15,086 nt of DNA from JBHHYS01 sp046757645 (GTDB lineage: Bacteria; Acidobacteriota; Terriglobia; Acidiferrales; 2-02-FULL-67-57): positions 1 through 15,086 of the forward strand of contig JBHHYS010000054.1 of assembly GCA_046757645.1 (NCBI GenBank). The letters run 5' to 3'. The notes beneath the pieces were generated by a model, which ran no database searches, was not told where the DNA came from, and worked only from the letters and a program-made list of their open reading frames with translations. Made by a program: the position numbers and the translations under genes. Shown here one piece after another: positions 1 through 6,569 of this stretch (positions within the stretch are counted from its first letter, which is position 1; each line of letters starts with the position of its first letter).

Positions 1-2
1 CC

Positions 3-338
3 GACAAGCACCTGGACGCCGGTATGCTGCTGCGCAAGGCGCGGAAGCTCGACCCGGGCATCGACCGCGTGACTATCTATCGCACCCTTAAGCTGCTCAA
101 GCGCCACGGCTTGGTGGACGAGCTGGACTTGCTCCACCTGCGCGGCGACGGCCACTACTACGAGCGCCACCACCAGCGCGACCACTTGCACATGGCCTGC
201 CTGCGCTGCGGCAAGGTGATGGAGTTCGAAAGCTCATTGTTCGAGCGCCTGAAGGGGCAGGTGGAGCGTGACTGCCGCTTTCATATTGTGATGACCCGCG
301 TGGAAATGGGCGGCTACTGCGCCGACTGCCGCACCTGA
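3..338 (+). CDS. Fur-family metal-responsive transcriptional regulator (5' end outside window)
   Basis: The frame is open from the left edge of the window and ends in TGA at 336-338, leaving 111 residues. About 35-40 N-terminal residues of a normal Fur protein are missing. Visible parts: the end of the winged helix with the recognition-helix signature VTIYRTLKLLKRHGLV (fragment residues 23-38), a His-rich metal-site segment ERHHQRDHLHMACLRCG (about 54-70), and two CxxC pairs (C66/C69 and C106/C109) that in this family hold a structural zinc. Family knowledge: these are dimeric cytoplasmic repressors sensing Fe, Zn, Ni, Mn or peroxide. The metal cannot be assigned from this fragment. The gene lies directly upstream of a TonB-dependent receptor, and between them is an array of TTGCAA half-sites of the kind bound by some family members (Nur, Mur), so control of the receptor is a reasonable inference. 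Confidence 0.93.
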   Translation, partial: DKHLDAGMLLRKARKLDPGIDRVTIYRTLKLLKRHGLVDELDLLHLRGDGHYYERHHQRDHLHMACLRCGKVMEFESSLFERLKGQVERDCRFHIVMTRVEMGGYCADCRT

Positions 339-375
339 GAATTTTCTTGCCCACCCCGACCGCGTCCTTCCCGGT

Positions 376-404
376 GTTGCAACTTGTTGCAAAGCGGTTG
401 CAAC
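376..404. promoter_or_regulatory. Triple GTTGCAAC operator array (upstream cluster)
   Basis: Three near-identical 8-mers occur at 376-383 (GTTGCAAC), 386-393 (GTTGCAAA) and 397-404 (GTTGCAAC), starting 10 and 11 bp apart and so on one face of the helix. Read as TTGCAA cores, the spacing is TTGCAA-N4-TTGCAA-N5-TTGCAA. GTTGCAAC is itself a perfect palindrome. Established knowledge: the Nur box of streptomycetes is described as TTGCAA-N5-TTGCAA, and rhizobial Mur sites use similar TGCAA/TTGCA halves. A Fur-family gene lies immediately upstream. That it binds here is inference. Confidence 0.6.
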
Positions 405-433
405 AAATTCTTCGCCCCGCCCCCAATTGCCAA

Positions 434-463
434 TTGACAATCGGTGAAGCCGCCGGCTAAAGT
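434..463 (+). promoter_or_regulatory. Putative sigma70-type promoter of the TonB-dependent receptor
   Basis: A perfect -35 TTGACA (434-439) is followed after 18 bp by TAAAGT (458-463), which matches the -10 consensus at four of six positions. Transcription would begin near 470, about 30 nt before the proposed GTG start at 500. The promoter lies between the two TTGCAA clusters: three upstream sites, and two just downstream of the predicted start point. Confidence 0.5.
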
Positions 464-471
464 GTTACCGA

Positions 472-490
472 CTTGCAACCAAGTTGCAGG
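472..490. promoter_or_regulatory. Second TTGCAA operator pair (downstream cluster)
   Basis: TTGCAA at 473-478 and TTGCAG at 484-489 are separated by 5 bp, the same arrangement as the cluster at 376-404. They fall in the predicted 5' untranslated region of the receptor mRNA, just before the Shine-Dalgarno sequence. Starts of the two clusters are about 96 bp apart. Occupancy here could block transcription or allow looping to the upstream sites (inference). Confidence 0.5.
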
Positions 491-496
491 AAGGAG
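488..496 (+). promoter_or_regulatory. Shine-Dalgarno sequence deciding the receptor start
   Basis: AGGAAGGAG precedes the GTG at 500, and a second in-frame GTG lies at 509. A TTG at 473 would give a slightly longer frame, but it has no Shine-Dalgarno before it and lies inside the operator repeat, so it was rejected as the start. Confidence 0.55.
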
Positions 497-499
497 CCG

Positions 500-3241
500 G
501 TGGCCACCGTGGCAAGTTTACCAGCAGGAAGCCAGCACCGACGGGCCCTGCTGTTTCTGGTTCTTTCTCTGCTGTTCCTTCTGGCAGCGCAGGCGGGTGC
601 GGCGGGCGGCGACAGTCTCTACCACGTGCAAGGGCGGGTGGTGGATGCCTCAGGAGCGGTGATCGTCGGCGCCAGCGTCACCCTCTTCAGCCCGGGGCAG
701 ACCCCGCTGCGCTCGACCCAAACTGATGGCAACGGCTGGTTTCATCTGCGCCACCTGCCCGCGGGCAGCTACGAGCTGGTGGCGCGCGCCCCGGGTATGC
801 AGGCGCAGAGCACCGCGCTGAGCGTCCCCGGTTCGGAGCAGGAAACGGATGTGGTCTTGCAAATCACCCCTCTGGCGACGACTGTCACGGTGACCCCGGG
901 GCGGGGGGAAGTGGCGAACACCTTCGATCTGTCCGGGCAGGTCAACGTGGTCAGCCAGGAAGCGCTGGCGCGACGCCCGGGCGTCATCCTGCCCCAGGCG
1001 CTCCGCGAAGAGGTCGGGGTGCAGGTCCAGCAAACCACCGCGCACCAGGGGGCGGTGATCATCCGCGGGTTGACCGGCCAGCAGGTGCTGCACTTGGTGG
1101 ACGGCATCCGCTTCAACAACTCTACCTTCCGCCCCGGGCCCAACCAGTACTTTGCTCTGCTCGACCCCAATTTTGTCGAGCGGCTGGAGGTGGTGCGCGG
1201 CCCCAGTTCAGCGCAGTACGGCAGCGACAGCCTGGGGGGCACGGTGAACGTGTTGCCTTTGCGAGCCTATCCCCATCCCACGAAGCGGAATTTCCGTGGC
1301 GAGTTCACTCCCCTCTTCCGCACGGCCGACCTGGCCAGTGGGGGCAAGCTGCGCCTCTCCTATGGCGGCCCCAGGTGGAATCTGCTCGGCGGGGTCTCCG
1401 GGTCGCGTGTGCAGGACCTGCGCACCGGCCGGGGGGGCGACTCCCATGCGGCGGTGACCCGCTTCCTGGGCCTGCCGTCGGAGGTTCTGGGCGAGCGCCT
1501 GCAAGACACCGCCTTTAGCCAGGGGGCGGGCTTCGCGCGCTTCTTCTGGAATCCCGCACCCGGGCACAACTTGAGCGCTTCCTATCTGCGCAGCGAACAG
1601 CGCGGCGGGCGCCGCTACGACAAGTTGAACGGGGGTAACGGCGACCTGATCCACGCTTTCGATCCACAGATTCTTGACTTTTTCTACCTCCGCTACGAAA
1701 AGCAGCAACTGGGCTGGCTGGACACGCTCACCGGCACCTTCTCCTACAACAGCCAGCTCGACGACCGCACCACCCAGGGAGGAGCCGGCGATCCCCTGGC
1801 GGCGATCAGCGAGGAGTTCAACGACGCCGACGTGTTCGGCTACCAGGTGCAGGCCACCGCGCACATCGGCACCCACCAGTCGCTGGTCTTTGGCGGGGAA
1901 ATCTACGATGAATACATCGACTCCAGCCGCCGGCGGATTGACCCGCGCACCGCGAGCAGCGAGCAGGTACGCGGCCGCTATCCGAATGGGTCGCGCTACA
2001 CCACCTACGGGTTGTTCTATCAGCACGGCGTGGAGCTGCTCCGCAGCCGGCTGCGCTTGGAGGGCGGGCTGCGCTACAGCGCTTTCAACTTCCGCATCCC
2101 GCAGAGCGGGACCGATGCCAACCTGCGCGATGCCCGCGGCCGACCGCTGGTGCCCGACTTTTCCACCACCCTGCACGACGTGACCTTCAACCTGGGGGCG
2201 ATGCTCCGAGTGAGCCAGCACGTCCAACTGATGGGCACCGTACGCCGCGGCTTCCGCGCCCCCAATACCACCGACTTCAGCTCCGTGGGGCTGACGTCGA
2301 ACGGTTTTGAAGTGGCGCCCGATCAGGGCGCGGCCCTGGGTGGCCTGGTGGGCAGCGCGGCGGACTCTTCGGCGGCCAGCACCGGCGCGCCCATCACCTC
2401 GCTCAACCCGGAAGTGCTCTACAACTATGAGCTGGGGGTAAAACTTCAAACCAGCCGAATGACGGCCTCGGTGAGCGGCTTTGACAATGAGATCAGCGAC
2501 TTCATCACCAAGCGCACACTGCTCCTGCCCCCGGGTGCGGTCGGCCAGAGCATCGGCGGGCAGACCATCATCGGCCAGCTTCCCTCCGGGGCTGTTTTCA
2601 CTGCGATCGATTCCCGGCCGGTGCTGGTGCGGACCAATGTGGGCGCGGTCCGCATCTGGGGGATCGAAACCTCCTGGGAAGGTCAGTTGAGGGATTCCTG
2701 GGTGGCCGGGGCCAACTTCTACTACCTGCGTGGCAAGGACAAGCAGACAGGCGGCCCGCCGGACATTGAAGGAGGCCTGCCGCCGGCCTCGGGTTTTGTC
2801 AGCCTGCGCTGGCAGCCGGTGGGCAAGCGCTACTGGGTGGAAACCTACAGCCACCTGGTGAGCTTCCAAGACCGCCTGTCGTCACTCGAGCTGGCCGACC
2901 AGCGCATCGGCGCCGAGCGCTCCCGGGCAAGCATCGCCCGCTTCTTCAACAACGGCGCGGTGGCCCGCGGCCTGGTCTCGGGCGGCGTCCTGCTTCCCAC
3001 CGGGGAGACGCTCGACCAAGTGCTCAATCGCGTGCTCGGCCCCGGCGTTGACAGCGCCCTGTTTTTTTCTCGCACCCCCGGCTTCGTGACCTTCAATCTC
3101 CGCGGCGGCTACCAGTTGAGCGAGCAAACCGACCTGGTTTTTGTCCTGGAAAACCTCTTCGACAAAAACTACCGTCTCCACGGCTCCGGCGTGGACGCCC
3201 CCGGCTTCAACCTGCAACTCTCCTACCGCATCCGCTTCTAG
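500..3241 (+). CDS. TonB-dependent outer-membrane receptor with carboxypeptidase-regulatory-like N-terminal domain
   Basis: This is a 913-residue protein read from the GTG at 500 (509 is also possible). An N-terminal signal peptide is clear: HRR followed by a hydrophobic run, with probable cleavage near AQAGA (about residue 33). A carboxypeptidase-regulatory-like/CNA-B-type beta domain follows at about 43-125 (GRVVDASGAVIVGASV, then DGNGWFHLRHLPAGSYEL). The short TVTVTP segment at about 128-133 may act as a TonB box. The plug domain spans about 141-253 and includes IIRGL, LVDGIRFNN and the conserved VERLEVVRGPSSAQYGSDSL. The rest is a 22-strand-type barrel that ends in aromatic Phe (LENLFDKNY, then SYRIRF), as expected for BAM recognition. 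Family role: TonB/ExbB/ExbD-energised uptake of metal chelates, cobalamin or glycans across the outer membrane. The substrate cannot be read from the sequence. The adjacent Fur-family gene suggests a metal or metal complex. Its last 53 bp recur at 6170-6222. Confidence 0.95.
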   Translation: MATVASLPAGSQHRRALLFLVLSLLFLLAAQAGAAGGDSLYHVQGRVVDASGAVIVGASVTLFSPGQTPLRSTQTDGNGWFHLRHLPAGSYELVARAPGMQAQSTALSVPGSEQETDVVLQITPLATTVTVTPGRGEVANTFDLSGQVNVVSQEALARRPGVILPQALREEVGVQVQQTTAHQGAVIIRGLTGQQVLHLVDGIRFNNSTFRPGPNQYFALLDPNFVERLEVVRGPSSAQYGSDSLGGTVNVLPLRAYPHPTKRNFRGEFTPLFRTADLASGGKLRLSYGGPRWNLLGGVSGSRVQDLRTGRGGDSHAAVTRFLGLPSEVLGERLQDTAFSQGAGFARFFWNPAPGHNLSASYLRSEQRGGRRYDKLNGGNGDLIHAFDPQILDFFYLRYEKQQLGWLDTLTGTFSYNSQLDDRTTQGGAGDPLAAISEEFNDADVFGYQVQATAHIGTHQSLVFGGEIYDEYIDSSRRRIDPRTASSEQVRGRYPNGSRYTTYGLFYQHGVELLRSRLRLEGGLRYSAFNFRIPQSGTDANLRDARGRPLVPDFSTTLHDVTFNLGAMLRVSQHVQLMGTVRRGFRAPNTTDFSSVGLTSNGFEVAPDQGAALGGLVGSAADSSAASTGAPITSLNPEVLYNYELGVKLQTSRMTASVSGFDNEISDFITKRTLLLPPGAVGQSIGGQTIIGQLPSGAVFTAIDSRPVLVRTNVGAVRIWGIETSWEGQLRDSWVAGANFYYLRGKDKQTGGPPDIEGGLPPASGFVSLRWQPVGKRYWVETYSHLVSFQDRLSSLELADQRIGAERSRASIARFFNNGAVARGLVSGGVLLPTGETLDQVLNRVLGPGVDSALFFSRTPGFVTFNLRGGYQLSEQTDLVFVLENLFDKNYRLHGSGVDAPGFNLQLSYRIRF
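3189..3241 (+). repeat. Direct repeat copy 1: 3' end of the receptor gene
   Basis: This 53-bp segment encodes the receptor C-terminus up to and including TAG. It matches 6170-6222 at 50 of 53 positions, and 3201-3241 is identical to 6182-6222 over 41 bp. The three mismatches are at 3193, 3198 and 3200. It forms the left border of the low-GC KAP NTPase segment. Confidence 0.95.
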
Positions 3242-3365
3242 GCCAGCTTTCAAAACCTCAGGTGCCTTGATGTCAGGGGTGCTCGTCGGGAAATTCACCC
3301 GCTGTCCACCGTCAACTTCTTTTTTTTCTATCACTTCGCCATTTATACCCTCCCCCCGGGGGGCT

Positions 3366-3469
3366 CACTCATCTCTCTGATTCTGAAGAAGTTAGCCGGT
3401 GAGATTTTTCCGATTTCCACTCATCTCCTTGATAACCCATGTCTTAAGGCGTGAGATTTTCTTCACCCC
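3366..3469. repeat. Two degenerate 52-bp tandem units
   Basis: CACTCATCTC...TGAT occurs at 3366 and again at 3418, and GTGAGATTTT occurs at 3399 and again at 3451. Both pairs are offset by exactly 52 bp, so these are two diverged copies of one 52-bp unit (3366-3417 and 3418-3469). Within each unit, ATCTC and GAGAT could pair as a short stem. Confidence 0.6.
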
Positions 3470-3486
3470 CGTCTCCTGCCCCCAAT

Positions 3487-3528
3487 CACGAGTAGCCAGT
3501 CACGAGTCACAGGTCACCGGCTACGGCC
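3487..3528. repeat. Degenerate 14-bp tandem repeat
   Basis: CACGAGTAGCCAGT (3487-3500) and CACGAGTCACAGGT (3501-3514) are adjacent similar 14-mers, followed by a weaker third unit starting CACCGG (3515-3528). CACGAGT-type tandem strings of this kind are a familiar non-coding repeat in many bacterial draft genomes (recollection, not searched). Confidence 0.45.
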
Positions 3529-3572
3529 TACCTCCTACCCAACCTATGCACACTCCTCCGGTCAATGTCTAC

Positions 3573-3673
3573 GGTTTCTGCGGTTTTTGCGGATTTTGCG
3601 AACGTTTTTTTGGAGAGCCCGTTTTTCCGTCCAAAAAATGAAATGGCAAAACCGCAAAAACCGCGAAATCCGC
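3573..3673. repeat. Long imperfect inverted repeat
   Basis: The left arm (3573-3614) contains TGCGGTTTTTGCGG and ends in TTTTTTGGA. The right arm (3630-3673) is its imperfect reverse complement, beginning TCCAAAAAA and containing CCGCAAAAACCGC. The intervening loop is about 15 nt. Each arm is internally repetitive (CGGTTTTTG / CGGATTTTG). It is too far from the receptor stop to be a standard terminator. It resembles a MITE- or REP-like palindromic element. Confidence 0.65.
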
Positions 3674-3802
3674 AACAATCCCGAAAACTAAAGTCCGACC
3701 CGTGAATCAAGTATGGACCGGTAACCCTTGGGTTCACGCCGCGTTAGCTCAAACTGCGCTTCTTGGCCCGGAAGACGAGCCACCACCGATGTTCTCCTGA
3801 AG

Positions 3803-3831
3803 TTGCATCTGTTGGTACGGCGAGATAGAGT
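3803..3831 (+). promoter_or_regulatory. Weak promoter candidate for the KAP NTPase gene
   Basis: TTGCAT (3803-3808) and TAGAGT (3826-3831) are separated by 17 bp, which would place transcription start about 15 nt before the ATG. The -35 matches consensus at only three positions and the -10 at four. The assignment rests mainly on spacing and position. Confidence 0.25.
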
Positions 3832-3851
3832 CGTGCTTGAGGAGCGTATAG

Positions 3852-6155
3852 ATGACGGACAACGCGCGGAAGCACCTGTTCTCGGCGGATCGGCCCATTA
3901 CCTCCCGCAAGGACGATTTGTTGGGAAGGGCTGATTTTGCTGAGTCCCTGGCGTCAGCGATTAAGGGTTGGACGGGGAACGACAGTCTTGTCATTGCACT
4001 CTACGGTTCTTGGGGGACTGGAAAATCTTCCCTGAAAAACATGGTTCGCGAATCGCTCCGGGAAAGCAAGCAGAACCCTCCGCTCATCGTAGAGTTCAAC
4101 CCGTGGCAGTGGGCGGGCCAGGAGCAGCTAGCCGCAGCCTTCTTCCAAGAAATTGCTCTTGCTCTAGGAAGAGGCGACAAAAGCAAAAAGGCGAGAAAAC
4201 GCGCCTCCAAGTGGCTTGCCTATGGAGCCTATCTGAAAGTGGGCTCGTTTCTGGCAGCCGGCGTCCGCAATACGGTCTTGTGGCCGCTTGCCATAATTGG
4301 CGTGATTGGGGTAGGTGGCTCGCTAGTCCAAGCAGGCTGGATGAGGCCCATGTTGGTGTCGGTCGGCCTTATTGCGTGGGGTGCCTGGGCCATTCTGAAA
4401 TGGGGGGGAGGGTTCGCAGATACCGTCGCTGCTGTCTTTTCCTCTCTTGCCGAGGTGCGTCAGCAAAGCCTCCACGATATGAAGGATGAACTCGCACGAC
4501 TTCTTCGCGGACTGGAGAAGCCTGTCCTGGTCATCATCGATGATGTGGACCGTCTAGATAGCGAAGAAATTAGGCTTCTGTTCCGCCTCGTCAAGGCCAA
4601 TGCCGACTTCCCCAACATCGTGTACCTGCTCCTCTTTCAGCGCGACATTGTGGAGAAGAGCCTTGCAGCAATCACCTCTATCACCGGAAGCGAATATCTT
4701 GAAAAAATCGTGCAGGTAGGATTTGACGTTCCCCGGATTCAACAAACTCAGGTCGAGAAGGTCCTTTTCGCAGGACTTGACGAGTTATTGCGAGAGCAGA
4801 TGGTCGCGCAGCGTTTCGACCAAAACCGCTGGGGAAATCTTTTCATGGGTGGACTTCGCCCGTATTTTCAAACTTTGCGTGATGTGTACCGTTTCCTTTC
4901 TACACTGTCTTTTCACATTTCGCTGTTTCGGGCTCGAGGCAGCTTTGAGGTTAATCCTGTTGACTTGATTGCCTTGGAGGTTCTTCGACTTTTTGAGCCC
5001 GAAGTCTTTCATCGGCTTCCGCTTGCCAAATCTGCGTTAACCGAGTCACCTGACGTTCAACTTCATGGTCAACCTGCTGAGGACGCGGCGCGAAAGACGG
5101 TCGAATCGCTGGTTGAACAAGCAGACGACCCTGACCGTGTAGATGTGAAGGAAATTCTAAAGCAGCTTTTTCTCCCAGCAGAATGGGTGTTCGGGGGTTC
5201 TCGGTATTCCCCAGATTTTGCCGATAGATGGTTCCGCGAACTTCGGGCCTGTCATCGTACAGTGTTTGATCGCTATTTTCACCTTGCCATTCCAGAGGGA
5301 GATATCTCCCAAGGGGAACTCGATCTCATCTTGTCTCTTGCTGGTTCTCGTGACCTTCTCGCCACTGAATTCCGTTCTCTCAACAAGCGCGGGCTGCTTG
5401 GGATTGCCTTAGACCGTCTCGAAGCCTACAAGGAGACCATTAGCTTGGAACATGCAGTGCCGTTCACGACAGCTCTCCTTGACGTTGGCGATGAGCTACC
5501 ACAGGGGCGCCCCGGTCTTTTTGAAATCGAGGCGGACATGCATGCTGCCCGAATTGTCTACTGGTATCTAAGGCGCGAGCAGGACATTGAAAAACGTGGG
5601 CGGTTCTTGAAGGAAGCTTTCACAGCAACACCCGCCCTATACTTGCCCGTATTTACGACTTGCCTAGAAGACAGCAAGGAGCAACGCCAAAAAGGTCCCG
5701 ATGCCCAACTTGTGGATGAAGCATCTCTCAAGGAATTGCGGGAAATCTGTGTCGACAAGATCAAACGTGCGGCAGACTCGGGGATATTAAACTGTCACCC
5801 TCAAATGGGGTACATCCTCTACAGGTGGCGCGAATGGGCCTCACCAGAAGAACCAAACGCATGGGTCGAGAAACTAGTCCAATCCCGGGAAGGCTTACTC
5901 AGTTTTCTAACTGCATTTGTCTATAGGTCGACATCTCACGGTTTGCACGACTATGTTGTACGGACACGCTGGCGTATCAACCTCAAAAGTCTTGAAGTCT
6001 TCGTCTCCATTAACACCATCGAAAAGAAAGTCACGCAGCTTCAGATTGAAAATCTGGGAGAAAAGGAACAGCGGGCAGTCCACGCACTCCAAAAGGCTTT
6101 GAAACGACGCCGCGAAGGCAAGTCCGAGAATCAGTTTTGGCCGGACGACGAGTAG
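3852..6155 (+). CDS. KAP-family P-loop NTPase with membrane insertion
   Basis: This is a 767-residue protein. The ATG at 3852 has a good Shine-Dalgarno GAGGAG at 3839-3844, 7 nt away. Walker A is GSWGTGKSS (residues 52-60). The family-typical EFNPWQWAGQEQL follows at about 81-93. Hydrophobic segments at about 131-158 and 166-184 form the membrane hairpin that many KAP proteins carry between Walker A and Walker B. Walker B is VLVIIDDVDRLD (225-236), followed by LLFRLVKANADFPNIVYLLLFQRD (about 242-265). Residues beyond about 300 match nothing I recognise. Family knowledge: KAP ATPases are membrane-associated; animal members include Kidins220/ARMS, and the bacterial member PifA mediates phage exclusion. 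Codon third positions are much richer in A/T than in neighbouring genes, and the gene stands alone between direct repeats, suggesting horizontal acquisition. A defence role is plausible but unproven. Confidence 0.9.
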   Translation: MTDNARKHLFSADRPITSRKDDLLGRADFAESLASAIKGWTGNDSLVIALYGSWGTGKSSLKNMVRESLRESKQNPPLIVEFNPWQWAGQEQLAAAFFQEIALALGRGDKSKKARKRASKWLAYGAYLKVGSFLAAGVRNTVLWPLAIIGVIGVGGSLVQAGWMRPMLVSVGLIAWGAWAILKWGGGFADTVAAVFSSLAEVRQQSLHDMKDELARLLRGLEKPVLVIIDDVDRLDSEEIRLLFRLVKANADFPNIVYLLLFQRDIVEKSLAAITSITGSEYLEKIVQVGFDVPRIQQTQVEKVLFAGLDELLREQMVAQRFDQNRWGNLFMGGLRPYFQTLRDVYRFLSTLSFHISLFRARGSFEVNPVDLIALEVLRLFEPEVFHRLPLAKSALTESPDVQLHGQPAEDAARKTVESLVEQADDPDRVDVKEILKQLFLPAEWVFGGSRYSPDFADRWFRELRACHRTVFDRYFHLAIPEGDISQGELDLILSLAGSRDLLATEFRSLNKRGLLGIALDRLEAYKETISLEHAVPFTTALLDVGDELPQGRPGLFEIEADMHAARIVYWYLRREQDIEKRGRFLKEAFTATPALYLPVFTTCLEDSKEQRQKGPDAQLVDEASLKELREICVDKIKRAADSGILNCHPQMGYILYRWREWASPEEPNAWVEKLVQSREGLLSFLTAFVYRSTSHGLHDYVVRTRWRINLKSLEVFVSINTIEKKVTQLQIENLGEKEQRAVHALQKALKRRREGKSENQFWPDDE

Positions 6156-6169
6156 CCGCACAGTGCAAA

Positions 6170-6222
6170 GCGTCGACGTCTCCGGCTTCAACCTGCAACT
6201 CTCCTACCGCATCCGCTTCTAG
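6170..6222 (+). pseudogene. Duplicated 3' terminus of the TonB-dependent receptor (direct repeat copy 2)
   Basis: In frame it reads SVDVSGFNLQLSYRIRF-stop, against GVDAPGFNLQLSYRIRF-stop at the end of the receptor. The nucleotide match to 3189-3241 is 50 of 53, and it is perfect from 6182 to the TAG at 6222. No receptor homology is visible upstream of 6170 or downstream of the stop codon, so it is a bare gene tail 15 bp beyond the KAP stop. It could be the displaced original 3' end of the receptor (as at an integration site), a remnant of a paralogous receptor, or a repair-associated duplication. Confidence 0.9.
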
Positions 6223-6244
6223 CCGCCGCAGCGCTTTCCCCCCA

Positions 6245-6277
6245 CTGAGCCACCCTTCGACTCCGCTCAGGGCAAGC
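6245..6277. repeat. REP-like hairpin repeat
   Basis: CTGAGC (6245-6250) pairs with GCTCAG (6265-6270) across a 14-nt loop. Alternatively CCCT (6253-6256) pairs with AGGG (6269-6272). The segment CTTCGACTCCGCTCAGGG is a string I associate with dispersed intergenic repeats in many environmental bacterial genomes; this is recollection and was not searched. Confidence 0.5.
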
Positions 6278-6424
6278 AGAGGGCGCAGAGCCTCGAAGGA
6301 GGGACTCTCCTGTGTGCCTCTGTGGTGGGTGTTCTTCTGCTCCTGCTGGCAGGCAAGTAGTCGGTGGCGGTGAGCTGACGGGAGGGTCATCTATCTCGGT
6401 GACAATTATAAGGTTAATCGCTTG

Positions 6425-6439
6425 CCCGCCTCCGGCGGG
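6425..6439. repeat. Short GC-rich hairpin
   Basis: CCCGCC-TCC-GGCGGG is a perfect 6-bp stem with a 3-nt loop. No T-tract follows, so it is not an intrinsic terminator. It is probably another dispersed palindrome. Confidence 0.5.
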
Positions 6440-6557
6440 ACGAGGGCATCAAGGGACATCGCCGCCGTGCCACTTGTTGCATCTTGCACTCGGCAATAGC
6501 GATAGACTAGTTTGGTCGCGGCAAAAGCCAGGATGGGATTTGGATCTACCTCGGATT

Positions 6558-6563
6558 AGGAGG
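6558..6563 (+). promoter_or_regulatory. Consensus Shine-Dalgarno fixing the HTH/PD40 start
   Basis: AGGAGG lies 6 nt before the ATG at 6570. It settles the start, although the frame stays open about 260 bp further upstream into repeat DNA. Confidence 0.85.
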
Positions 6564-6569
6564 CGCGCC

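Larger units (their letters stand above)
3242..3851. other. 610-bp gene-free, repeat-rich spacer
   Basis: I see no credible coding region on either strand. The stretch holds a poly-T run (about 3319-3328), a C6G6 palindrome (3352-3363), a 52-bp degenerate tandem duplication (3366-3469), 14-bp degenerate tandem units (3487-3528), a long imperfect inverted repeat (3573-3673), and an imperfect dyad GTGAATCAAG / CTTGGGTTCAC (3702-3737). Base composition is clearly more AT-rich than in the receptor gene. No convincing intrinsic terminator directly follows the receptor stop. Confidence 0.7.
6156..6569. other. 414-bp repeat-rich spacer upstream of the HTH/PD40 gene
   Basis: It contains the second copy of the receptor 3' end (6170-6222), a hairpin repeat around CTTCGACTCCGCTCAG (6245-6277), a CCTCTGTGGTG-type segment (about 6317-6328), a CCCGCC-TCC-GGCGGG hairpin (6425-6439) and the Shine-Dalgarno of the next gene. 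The downstream gene's frame is open back to about 6312, but this upstream part is repeat sequence, not coding. Confidence 0.7.

Noticed and set aside
473..499. TTG at 473 as the start of the TonB receptor
   Set aside because: It has no Shine-Dalgarno and lies within the TTGCAA operator pair and just at the predicted transcription start. The GTG at 500 has AGGAAGGAG before it and begins a normal signal peptide region.
1208..2869. 553-codon open frame on the minus strand opposite the TonB receptor
   Set aside because: It is a shadow of a high-GC gene: no domain, Ala/Gly/Arg/Val-rich, no Shine-Dalgarno, and fully covered by the receptor's strong family match.
3352..3363. C6G6 palindrome as terminator of the receptor gene
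   Set aside because: A perfect palindrome with no loop cannot form a good hairpin. No T-tract follows it, and it is 110 bp beyond the stop.
6474..6489. TTGCAT/TTGCAC pair upstream of the HTH/PD40 gene as another member of the TTGCAA operator set
   Set aside because: The hexamers are only 1 bp apart and both deviate at the last base, so they do not share the N4-N5 arrangement seen at 376-490.
6312..6569. N-terminal extension of the HTH/PD40 protein
   Set aside because: The extra 86 codons cover repeat DNA with no recognisable domain, while AGGAGG stands 6 nt before the ATG at 6570, where family similarity begins.
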